DNA of 64,000 nt from Bog-756 sp963813525 (GTDB lineage: Bacteria; Actinomycetota; Acidimicrobiia; Acidimicrobiales; RAAP-2): assembly GCA_963813525.1 (NCBI GenBank), contig CAWEZI010000005.1:1922001-1986000 (forward strand). The letters are read 5' to 3'. Below are positions 57,340-64,000 of the stretch, in pieces. Below the pieces are notes generated by a model. That model was not told the DNA's origin, ran no database searches, and saw nothing but the letters and a program-made list of their open reading frames with translations. The position numbers and the translations under genes are program-made. The stretch's first letter is position 1. Each line of letters opens with the position of its first letter.

Positions 57340-58001
57340 TCGTTCGGCGCTCGTTCGGTCTAGACCGGACATCGGTGGCCGCAAGCAGGCGGTTCGTCGT
57401 TGACGCGCTGAATGACCTCCCTGACGACATTCGAGAATCGGCGGAACTGATGATGTCGGAGTTGGCTACCAATGCCGTGGTCCACGCCGGTACGGGTTTC
57501 GAGGTCTGCATCGAACGCACAGCCACCTTCTTACGAGTCGACGTGACTGATGTCGGACACGGAGAGCCGCGATTACGGGCACCGTCGGTGAGCGAGCCCC
57601 ACGGCCGGGGTCTGCAGATCGTCAAACAGCTCTCCGACCAGTGGGGGTCTCTCGAGGATGCAGACCACTCAAGCAAGACGGTGTGGTACCTCGTCCGGCT
57701 GGACTCGGGTCCGATATCCGAGCGCGAAGAACGTACCTCCGAGAGACAGCGGGGCAGGGCCTCCGGCGACCGATCCGGACAGGTTGAACCTCAGCATGCG
57801 CAGTCCATAGAGGATCATTCCGGTCCCGGTCCCGGTCCCGGTCCCGGCACCGGCGACGCAGGAAGGACTCGGGCCTTTGGGCACCGGCACGCTCGAGGTC
57901 GAGCGTCGGGCTCGACCAGCCCTCTGCCCCGCCGAAGGAGATGCCGTCTGGGTAGGCGATCGGTATCGGGGTTGAGCCCGGCAACAGCGGGCAGCTCCTG
58001 A
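57336..58001 (+). CDS. RsbW-type anti-sigma factor/serine kinase (221 aa)
   Basis: GHKL ATPase fold at residues 1-125: an N-box in ELMMSELATNAVVHAGTGFE, a G1-like box in VDVTDVGHGEPRL and a G2 box in EPHGRGLQIVKQLSDQWG. It would bind a sigma factor or phosphorylate the STAS protein. No sigma gene of the SigB/SigF type lies in the window. From about residue 130 the chain becomes low-complexity and Arg/Gly-rich, with a (GP)n stretch encoded by a 6-bp tandem repeat; this tail is unlike the family and may be read-through of non-coding DNA. GTG 57336 overlaps the upstream stop. Confidence 0.85.
   Translation: MIVRRSFGLDRTSVAASRRFVVDALNDLPDDIRESAELMMSELATNAVVHAGTGFEVCIERTATFLRVDVTDVGHGEPRLRAPSVSEPHGRGLQIVKQLSDQWGSLEDADHSSKTVWYLVRLDSGPISEREERTSERQRGRASGDRSGQVEPQHAQSIEDHSGPGPGPGPGTGDAGRTRAFGHRHARGRASGSTSPLPRRRRCRLGRRSVSGLSPATAGSS
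57821..57844 (+). repeat. Four 6-bp tandem repeats (CGGTCC)
   Basis: Encodes the Gly-Pro run in the tail of the RsbW-type protein. Short repeats of this kind can change length by slippage, but here would do so in frame. Confidence 0.85.
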
Positions 58002-58042
58002 TCATCCCTGGAGCGTTGCCCAAAACAGCGGCCGCCCGCGTC

Positions 58043-58074
58043 GATGCCCCACCCCCGGTTGGGAGTGGGGCATC
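58043..58074. terminator. Bidirectional terminator between convergent genes
   Basis: GATGCCCCAC pairs perfectly with GTGGGGCATC across a 12-base loop that can itself pair, in the 132-bp gap between the RsbW-type gene and the secreted-protein gene. Confidence 0.65.
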
Positions 58075-58133
58075 CGAACGCAACCCACCCGTCGACCAAG
58101 CGCCGGCAGCGCCCGGTCAACGGAATAGACGGA

Positions 58134-58601
58134 TCAGAGATCCATCACCGTGCCCTTGACCAGGCTGAGGGCACCCTTGGACGTGACACAGGCCCTGGCG
58201 CTCACTGTATCGTTCACCGCTGGAATTCCCGTTCCACTGGTGGAGGCGGCTGTGACCTTTCCAGTGAAATCGTACTCCGTGGAGCCCTTCTTGCAGCCAC
58301 CCTGTCCCGGACTTGTGACACTGGCGTCTCCGACGGTGGTTGTGGCCTTGCTGCTCTTCCAGGTGATGTTGCCTCCGGTGGCCAGAGTGGCGGCTGTTCC
58401 GCTGGCGGACTTGTAGCCCTTACCCCCCGACGGTGTGCACTTGCTGATGGTGACAGTGCCGGAGTCGGATCCCTTGAGCTTGCTACAGGTAACGCTGCTT
58501 GAGGCAAACGCGGGTCCTGCGCTACCTAGCGTAGTTACTGCCACTGAAGCCGGAATAGTGATGGTTGCTGCCAACGCAACCATGGTCAGAATTCGGCGCA
58601 T
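58134..58601 (-). CDS. Small secreted Ser/Thr-rich protein (155 aa)
   Basis: Signal peptide MRRILTMVALAATITIPASV followed by a second hydrophobic stretch, with cleavage near AFA-SS. The mature domain starts SVTCSKLKGSDSGTVTISKC and has four cysteines with KKGSTEYDFTGKVTAAST. It resembles the secreted proteins at 41682 and 29340 in size, signal, Cys placement and Ser/Thr content. A stress-type promoter lies 75-100 bp upstream. Function unknown; beta-sandwich cell-wall protein is a guess. Confidence 0.75.
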   Translation of the reverse strand: MRRILTMVALAATITIPASVAVTTLGSAGPAFASSSVTCSKLKGSDSGTVTISKCTPSGGKGYKSASGTAATLATGGNITWKSSKATTTVGDASVTSPGQGGCKKGSTEYDFTGKVTAASTSGTGIPAVNDTVSARACVTSKGALSLVKGTVMDL

Positions 58602-58676
58602 GATTCCCTCCCGTGTCGAACACCGAACAGAACTCTTCTGTTAGGCCTTGTCCAACGTTCGTTAGACGGGAGACAC

Positions 58677-58703
58677 TTACCCCGCCACCGGTATAGCTCA
58701 AAC
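58677..58703 (-). promoter_or_regulatory. SigF/SigB-type promoter, GTTT-N17-GGGTAA (reverse strand)
   Basis: On the reverse strand GTTT (58703-58700), a 17-base spacer and GGGTAA (58682-58677), about 76 bp before the secreted-protein start at 58601. The spacing is the consensus length. Confidence 0.55.
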
Positions 58704-58883
58704 ATGGCGTCGTCCACCGGCGTGCGGCCGGTCAACAGCCACGAAATTGGCGGCGTGGGTGTCTAAAGTTGAGCGCTCGCATGTCGACTTGGATTTTTGC
58801 CCAGAGCCTTCTGTTCTTTCGTGACTGGCGGTGGTTGTAGGTCCGCTCGTCGTGGTGTGGGGGGATTCAGCCTGGTCGTCCGC

Positions 58884-60092
58884 TCAGCCTCGTGGGGCCA
58901 CCAACCTGTTGGCCCGGGCCACTGTCCCGAACCACGATGCGCTGGGTTTGGGACGGCGGGCAAATGTCACCCGATCGACGCTGTGGAGTCCGAACTTGGG
59001 TGCAAATCCGTGGGACCACTCAAAATTGTCGAGCAGGCTCCACACGAAGTACCCGCGAATGTCCACTCCATCGTCGAGGGCGCGCCGCACGCCCCGCAAG
59101 ACTTCGGTCAGATAGGTGATGCGCTCGGCGTCGTCGTCGGTGGCGATGCCGCTCTCCGTCAGGAGCACCGGCACCCCGGTCATGGCCGCCGCTCGCCGAG
59201 CGCAATACTCGACTCCCTGGGGCCAGTACTCGTAGCCCATCTGGGTGGTGGGCACTCCCGGTTCGTTGGGAGCTTGACCTTCGGCCCCGAAGTGCACACG
59301 CGAGTAGCACTGGACGCCGATGAAGTCGTCGTCCTCGATGGCCCGAAAGAAACGGTCCTCGAGGATCTCGCGGGCGGCCTCGAGGACGCTCTCCCCGCCG
59401 GGGTCGGCCACCATCTCGTCCATGGACAACGTCAGGCCGACGGGGAATTCGCCCGGCCCCGATCGTAAGGCGTCGACCCCCAGACGGTGTGCTCGCACTA
59501 CGGCTTCGTTGACCGCCAGATGGCGGGCAAAGCCGTCTTTGAACTCGGAAGAGGAGGACTCGAGGTTGTAGCCCCTGGCGCCGATGAGGTTGAGTTCGTT
59601 GAGGGTGCACGCCCAACCGATGAGGTCACCGAGATGACCCCCGGCCCGAGCCACAAACCGGGCGAATGTCTCCGGTGCATCGACTGCCTCCCACCCGCCG
59701 CGGGCGTTGAACCAGGTCGGGGTGGTGAAATGGTGAAAGGTCACTACGGGGTCGATGTTCCGTTGGCAACAGGCCGCGCAGATCCGGCGGTAGTGGTCCA
59801 GTGCGGCTGTGGAGAACTCGCCCTCGGCCGGCTCGATGCGGCTCCACTCGAGGGAGAAGCGATAGGCCCCGAGCCCCATGGCTGAAACCAGCGCGATGTC
59901 CTCGGGCCACCTGTGCAGCGAATCGCATGCGTCCCCGCTCGACTCGGCATAGCCGGAGTCAGGCTGGTGCTCCCGTGCCCATGAGTCGTTGTTGACGTTG
60001 CCACCCTCGATCTGATGGGCTGCGGTCGCCGCGCCCCAGAGGAAGCCTTCCGGGAAGGTGATGTCCGGAGTAGCAGGATCGGCTCGGGTCAC
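58884..60092 (-). CDS. Glycoside hydrolase family 1 protein (beta-glucosidase-like, 402 aa)
   Basis: GH1 (beta/alpha)8 barrel: FPEGFLWGAATAAHQIEGG (residues 13-31), YRFSLEWSRIEP, VVTFHHFTTPTWF, the acid/base Glu in TLNELNL (usually TxNEP), a nucleophile Glu in LLTESGIA (usually TENG) and YFVWSLLDNFEWSHGF with RFGL-like KFGLHSVD at the end. Both catalytic Glu are kept, but the flanking residues differ from classic beta-glucosidases and the chain is shorter than the usual 450. No signal peptide: cytoplasmic. The start is GTG 60092. It is divergent from the Baeyer-Villiger monooxygenase operon. Confidence 0.88.
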   Translation of the reverse strand: MTRADPATPDITFPEGFLWGAATAAHQIEGGNVNNDSWAREHQPDSGYAESSGDACDSLHRWPEDIALVSAMGLGAYRFSLEWSRIEPAEGEFSTAALDHYRRICAACCQRNIDPVVTFHHFTTPTWFNARGGWEAVDAPETFARFVARAGGHLGDLIGWACTLNELNLIGARGYNLESSSSEFKDGFARHLAVNEAVVRAHRLGVDALRSGPGEFPVGLTLSMDEMVADPGGESVLEAAREILEDRFFRAIEDDDFIGVQCYSRVHFGAEGQAPNEPGVPTTQMGYEYWPQGVEYCARRAAAMTGVPVLLTESGIATDDDAERITYLTEVLRGVRRALDDGVDIRGYFVWSLLDNFEWSHGFAPKFGLHSVDRVTFARRPKPSASWFGTVARANRLVAPRG

Positions 60093-60350
60093 GACCGATC
60101 ACCGTAGCGCCCGATGGTTGGCCGGCCAGCGAGCGGTGGCGAAGGCCCTCGGGCGGGAAGGGCACCGAATCCTCCGGACCGCCGTGTGGGAGTTCGGGAG
60201 CTGGCCCGCTACAGAAGCTGCCGGCCTCGAGCCTCCCGCCGAGCGGCATTCTCCTGCAGAACGAGCGAATAGCCGGATCGCAGGCCCGTGGCGTTGCGAC
60301 CCTCCCTCTCGGCGAGATCGACAAAACCGGACCTGACCTAGTATTCCACC

Positions 60351-62177
60351 ATGCCTGGATCCGATCCGACCGCCGCCAGCTACGACCCTGAGGCCGTCCG
60401 GGCCAAGTACCTGGCCGAGCGGGACAAGCGGCTGGTGGCCAACCGTGCCGACATCCGCGACCTGCGCACCGATGCGTATTTCGCCCGCTACCGAGACGAT
60501 CCTTTCACGCCATTTATCCAGCGTGATCCAGTCGCCGACCAGGTCGACGTCGTAATTGTGGGCGGTGGGATCGCCGGGGTTCTGGCCGGGGCACATCTCC
60601 GCAAGGCCGGCCTCGACCGGATCCGCATCATCGACCAGGCGGGCGGCATCGGGGGCACCTGGTACTGGAACCGTTATCCGGGCGTGATGTGTGACGTCGA
60701 GTCGTACATCTACCTCCCCATGCTCGAGGAGCTCGATTACATCCCCACCAAGCGGTACGCCTTCGGGGCGGAGATCCGCCACCATCTCGAGGCCATAGCC
60801 GGCCGGTTCGACCTGGTGGACGATGCGCTCTTCCACACCGGGGTGACCGGCGCCGAATGGCAGGAGGAGTCCGATCGGTGGCAGATCCGCACCGACCGCG
60901 ACGACGTGGTCAGCTGCCGCTGGTACGTGCTGGCCGTCGGGATCCTCAACCTTATGAAGCTGCCCACCATCCCGGGTATGGAGACCTTCGCCGGGCACTC
61001 CTTCCACACGGCGCGGTGGGACTACGACTACACGGGTGGCGGCCCTGATGAGCCTCTGACCGGCCTGGCCGACAAGGTCGTCGGCCTCATCGGCACCGGC
61101 GCCAGCGGCATCCAGTGCGTGCCCCCGCTGGCCGAGTCGGCGGAGCACCTCTACGTATTCCAGCGCACGCCGTCGGCCATCGGCGAGCGGGGAAACAGGC
61201 CTACCGATCCCGACTTCGCCCAAGGGCTGGAGCCGAGTTGGCAACGAGCCCGAATGGACAACTTCCAAGCGATCATCATGGGTCGGCCCGTCGAGGGTGA
61301 CCTGGTCGATGACGGGTGGACCCATCACTACGCCGCCGTCCAGCACCCCCCACGGACGGAGGGGATGACGATGGCGGAATACCTGCGCAGCGCCGAAGAG
61401 TTCGACTACACGATCATGGAGGTACACCGGAACCGGGTCGACGAGCTGGTAGCAGACCCGGCCAAAGCCGACATCCTCAAGCCGTACTACCGGTACCTGT
61501 GCAAGAGGCCATGCTTCCACGACGAGTACCTGCCGGCCTTCAACAATGGCAACGTCACGCTGATCGACTGTCCAGGCGGGATCGAGCGGATCACCGAGCA
61601 GGGCCCGGTCATCGAGGGGAAGCAGTACGAGGTCGACTGCATCATCTATGGCACCGGCTTCGAGGCGGAGCTCACGCCGATCTTCCGACGGGCCGGCCAC
61701 GACATCGTCGGCCGTGGCGGTGTCACCCTCGCCGGAAAGTGGGCCGACGGTGCCGCAAGCCTTTTCGGGATGATGAGCCGGGGCTTTCCCAACCTGTTCA
61801 TCATGCCGGCACCTGGACAGCAGGCGGTGGTGACCGTCAACTACACCCAACTGGCCGTTCTCGGCGCCGAGTTCATCGGCGGTGTGGTCGGGCAGCTGGA
61901 GAAGCGGGGCATCGAGATGTTCGAGGTGAGTGCTGAGGCCGAGGAGGCGTGGACAAAGGAGATCCTCGACACCTATGTGGACAGCAGCGCTGTCATGTCG
62001 GCCTGCACGCCCTCGCGCATCAACAACGAGGGCCATCCCGAAGCCTTGAACCCACGCAACACCAACTACGGCCGGGGCTTCGGAGACTGGTTCGGCTACC
62101 GCGAACTGCTCGAGGAGTGGCTGGCGACCGGAGACCTCGAGGGCCTTGAGCTCAAGGTTCGGTCGACGGCATCGTGA
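60351..62177 (+). CDS. Baeyer-Villiger-type flavin monooxygenase (608 aa)
   Basis: Two Rossmann folds: FAD loop VIVGGGIAGVLAG (about residues 68-80) and NADPH loop VVGLIGTGASGIQ (about 240-252), with the type I BVMO fingerprint FxGxxxHxxxW in FAGHSFHTARWDYD between them. It also has GGTWYWNRYPGVMCDVESY and FATG-like IIYGTGFEAE. The N-terminal 60-residue extension and total length fit the cyclododecanone/cyclopentadecanone or steroid monooxygenase branch. It inserts oxygen beside ketones using NADPH and O2. TAGTAT lies 9 bp before the ATG, so the message may be leaderless. It is coupled by GTGA to the next SDR gene. Confidence 0.9.
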   Translation: MPGSDPTAASYDPEAVRAKYLAERDKRLVANRADIRDLRTDAYFARYRDDPFTPFIQRDPVADQVDVVIVGGGIAGVLAGAHLRKAGLDRIRIIDQAGGIGGTWYWNRYPGVMCDVESYIYLPMLEELDYIPTKRYAFGAEIRHHLEAIAGRFDLVDDALFHTGVTGAEWQEESDRWQIRTDRDDVVSCRWYVLAVGILNLMKLPTIPGMETFAGHSFHTARWDYDYTGGGPDEPLTGLADKVVGLIGTGASGIQCVPPLAESAEHLYVFQRTPSAIGERGNRPTDPDFAQGLEPSWQRARMDNFQAIIMGRPVEGDLVDDGWTHHYAAVQHPPRTEGMTMAEYLRSAEEFDYTIMEVHRNRVDELVADPAKADILKPYYRYLCKRPCFHDEYLPAFNNGNVTLIDCPGGIERITEQGPVIEGKQYEVDCIIYGTGFEAELTPIFRRAGHDIVGRGGVTLAGKWADGAASLFGMMSRGFPNLFIMPAPGQQAVVTVNYTQLAVLGAEFIGGVVGQLEKRGIEMFEVSAEAEEAWTKEILDTYVDSSAVMSACTPSRINNEGHPEALNPRNTNYGRGFGDWFGYRELLEEWLATGDLEGLELKVRSTAS

Positions 62178-63832
62178 GCGGGCGTCAGCGGGTTGCCGTC
62201 GTGACCGGCGGCGGAGGCGGGATCGGAGCGGCCATTGCCGAGGAGCTGGGCCGTGGTGGTTGGTTTGTCGTGACCCTCGACCCCCTGGTGACTCTCGATG
62301 GCTCCGAGCGGTTGCCGGACCAGGAGGACACCACCGCCGGTCGTATCGTGGCTGCCGGAGGATCTGCCCGGGCCTCGTCGGTGTCGGTGACCGACGGCCC
62401 AGCCGTCCGCAGCCTCTTCCAGGAGCTGGCCGACGAGCATGGCGGACTCGACGCCGTTATCAATGTGGCCGGCATCACCCGGCAGACCTACTTCGGCCGA
62501 GGAACCGAAGAGGACTGGATGGCAGTCCTGGCCGTGCACCTCGAGGGCTACATCAATGTGCTGGAGGCCGCCTTGCCGCTCATGGCCGCCGCCGGGTACG
62601 GCCGCGTCCTCGGGGTCACCTCCGGATCGGGGTGGCGGGCTGCCGATGCCGGCGCCTACAGCTGTGCCAAGCGGGCCGTTGCCGCACTGACCTGGCAACT
62701 GGGGCGACAGGCCCCACCGGGCGTCACCGTCAACGCCATGTCGCCCATCGCCGCCACCCGGATGATGGCCTCGGCCCTGGAGCGGGCTCGCAAGGCAGGC
62801 CGGTCGGGCGGCGGCGGGATCTCCTTCCTGTCGGTGGCCGGCCCCGAGGACCTCGGGCCGCTCGGCGCCTACCTGGTCGGTGAGGAATTCGGGTGGTGCA
62901 GCGGCCGGGTCCTCTTTGCCGGCGGCTCGGAGGTGGCCATCGTCGACCAGCCCCGTCTTCTCGAGGTGGTGCGCACCGCCCAGGTGGTCTCCCTGGCCCG
63001 GGTACTGGAGGCTGTCATCCCCGGGGCCTTTGCCAAAGCGGAGGCCAGCCAGAACAGCGAGGGAGGCGGCAACCCCCGGTTCGGTCCCATTTTCACCGAG
63101 CCGGCCCCCACCGAGGTGGCCTCGCCGCAGGTGCGATCCTGTGCCCTCGTCACCGACCGTACGGGTTTGGCCGCGTCGCTGACCGCTGCGCTCGAGGCAC
63201 GCTCCATCACCTGCCACCGCCTCGACAACGCTCACACCTTCGAGGCCGCAGCCAAGTCCCTGAGCGCCGCCGCCGAGAGCGCTGGGCCCATCGATGCCAT
63301 CGTCGTTGCTCTTGCCGCCGGTCCGGCCACGGCTGCCTCGGCGGAAGGGTGGGAGCGGGTGCTGGCTGAACACCGCGACATCGTCGCCCACATCCATACT
63401 GACGCCGGATGGGCCCGTGCGGCGGCCGACTATGCCGCCGCTGCCGGTCGTCCCGTCCGGCTGGTCACCCTCACCGATGCCGTCACTACGGAAGGTCGCA
63501 GTCGAGCACAGGCCTCGGCCCAGCACGCCCGGGTCGCCTCCGGTGCGACGGAGGGGCGGGTCACGGCGTTCGCAGCCAGTATCGAGGCCTCGGAGGCGGA
63601 GGCCGGCCCGACGGTGGGGGAGCTGGTCGCCCACGTGCTCAGCGATCCCGAGGCTACGGCTCTGGCCGGTGCCGAGCTGGCCATCGGCGCTGGGTGGCTG
63701 GGCCTTCGCAGTCATCCCCGACCGATCGGCAGCATCACCTACGGCGGTCCCGCCCTCCCCGATTGGCTCGACGCCACGCTCAGGGAGGTCGTCGGGACCG
63801 ACGGACACCTGCCGTCGGGAAAGGCCCGATGA
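62174..63832 (+). CDS. Double-domain SDR oxidoreductase (552 aa)
   Basis: The N-terminal half (1-about 260) is a complete SDR: VAVVTGGGGGIGAAIAEELG, INVAGITRQ, a Ser in VTSGSG and YSCAK, the Tyr-Lys pair. The C-terminal half (about 300-552) repeats an SDR-like alpha/beta pattern (CALVTDRTGLAASLTAALEA, IDAIVVALAAGPATA, RLVTLTDAV) but lacks a glycine loop and YxxxK, so it is probably inactive or structural. GTG 62174 overlaps the BVMO stop, and its stop overlaps the amidohydrolase ATG. In this operon it would oxidise an alcohol to the ketone used by the BVMO (inference). Confidence 0.84.
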   Translation: MSGRQRVAVVTGGGGGIGAAIAEELGRGGWFVVTLDPLVTLDGSERLPDQEDTTAGRIVAAGGSARASSVSVTDGPAVRSLFQELADEHGGLDAVINVAGITRQTYFGRGTEEDWMAVLAVHLEGYINVLEAALPLMAAAGYGRVLGVTSGSGWRAADAGAYSCAKRAVAALTWQLGRQAPPGVTVNAMSPIAATRMMASALERARKAGRSGGGGISFLSVAGPEDLGPLGAYLVGEEFGWCSGRVLFAGGSEVAIVDQPRLLEVVRTAQVVSLARVLEAVIPGAFAKAEASQNSEGGGNPRFGPIFTEPAPTEVASPQVRSCALVTDRTGLAASLTAALEARSITCHRLDNAHTFEAAAKSLSAAAESAGPIDAIVVALAAGPATAASAEGWERVLAEHRDIVAHIHTDAGWARAAADYAAAAGRPVRLVTLTDAVTTEGRSRAQASAQHARVASGATEGRVTAFAASIEASEAEAGPTVGELVAHVLSDPEATALAGAELAIGAGWLGLRSHPRPIGSITYGGPALPDWLDATLREVVGTDGHLPSGKAR

Positions 63833-64000
63833 CCGCCAGGCCTGCCCGGGTGGTGGATGCCCACGTGCACATCTGGGATCCTGCCCGCACCGACTGGTAC
63901 CCGTACCTGGCCCATCCCCCGCCGCAGGAGACCGGTGATGCATCGAGGATGTACCGCCGCTTCGATGTCGACACCTATGAGGCGGAGGCGACCGGGTGGA
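63829..64000 (+). CDS. Amidohydrolase-family protein, 5' end only
   Basis: ATG 63829 overlaps the SDR stop (ATGA). The 57 visible codons include VVDAHVHIWDPARTDWYPYL, whose HxH after the first strand is the metal-binding start of amidohydrolase-2 family lactonases and decarboxylases. The rest runs off the right edge. A hydrolase opening lactones or esters made by the BVMO would suit the operon, but the product is not proven. Confidence 0.75.
   Translation, partial: MTARPARVVDAHVHIWDPARTDWYPYLAHPPPQETGDASRMYRRFDVDTYEAEATGW

Noticed and set aside
60099..62036. 645-codon open frame antisense to the BVMO gene
   Set aside because: It is a shadow frame caused by high G+C; the sense frame carries FAD, NADPH and BVMO motifs, the antisense frame none.
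62096..63943. 615-codon open frame antisense to the SDR gene
   Set aside because: Same reason: Gly/Arg/His-rich shadow with no motif, while the sense strand encodes a clear SDR.

Overview
The window is a 64 kb piece of a high-G+C actinobacterial chromosome. The evidence is an eight-gene mce lipid-transport operon with its MceG-type ATPase and Mce-associated membrane protein, MarR, ECF-sigma and SpoIIE/STAS/RsbW regulators of actinobacterial type, and frequent GTG/TTG starts with 4-base ATGA or GTGA overlaps. An acidimicrobial or thermoleophilic soil lineage fits the secreted-protein families, but the sequence alone does not prove it. No rRNA, tRNA, CRISPR array or intact mobile element was seen.

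Layout. 1-5.2 kb: the 5' end of an AlkA-like glycosylase, an SDR, a MarR regulator and a three-gene redox group (metallo-beta-lactamase fold, thioredoxin-reductase-like flavoprotein, LUD protein). A 22-bp site is nearly identical in front of marR and in front of the metallo-hydrolase gene, which suggests one regulon. 5.2-19.3 kb: an MFS exporter behind six 18-bp tandem repeats, a small HTH gene broken (or recoded) by a +1 shift, DegV, envelope membrane proteins, alpha/beta hydrolases, a PlsY-like acyltransferase, and flavin or NAD(P) oxidoreductases. 19.4-34.4 kb: the mce region, with two YrbE permeases, MceA-F, MceG, a Mas protein and several secreted Cys-containing proteins, three of which look related. 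34.5-41.6 kb: MerR with an AurF-like diiron oxygenase, an ABC importer with a double permease, a winged-helix protein and a Usp protein.

41.7-52.3 kb holds two copies of a module made of an extracytoplasmic Yx(F/Y)xxD protein ending in GGGYGY and a 4-TM protein with an HLxLWxxxYRH motif. One copy lies downstream of a structured RNA leader and encloses two tandem sterol-desaturase-type enzymes. The other lies divergent from an ECF sigma/anti-sigma pair. 53.5-58 kb is a partner-switching signalling cluster (PAS-GAF-GAF-SpoIIE phosphatase, two STAS proteins, an RsbW-type kinase) that also contains the decayed C-terminus of a second SpoIIE phosphatase. 58.1-64 kb: a secreted protein, a GH1 glycosidase, then a tight operon of Baeyer-Villiger monooxygenase, double-domain SDR and the start of an amidohydrolase.

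How the parts may connect (inference): four intergenic sites read GTTT-N14-17-GGGTA(A/T), the promoter pattern of SigF/SigB-type stress sigma factors. They sit upstream of the mce operon, the small HTH gene and two secreted-protein genes. That is the class of sigma factor normally released by STAS/RsbW/SpoIIE partner switching, so the 53-58 kb cluster may control envelope genes elsewhere in this window.
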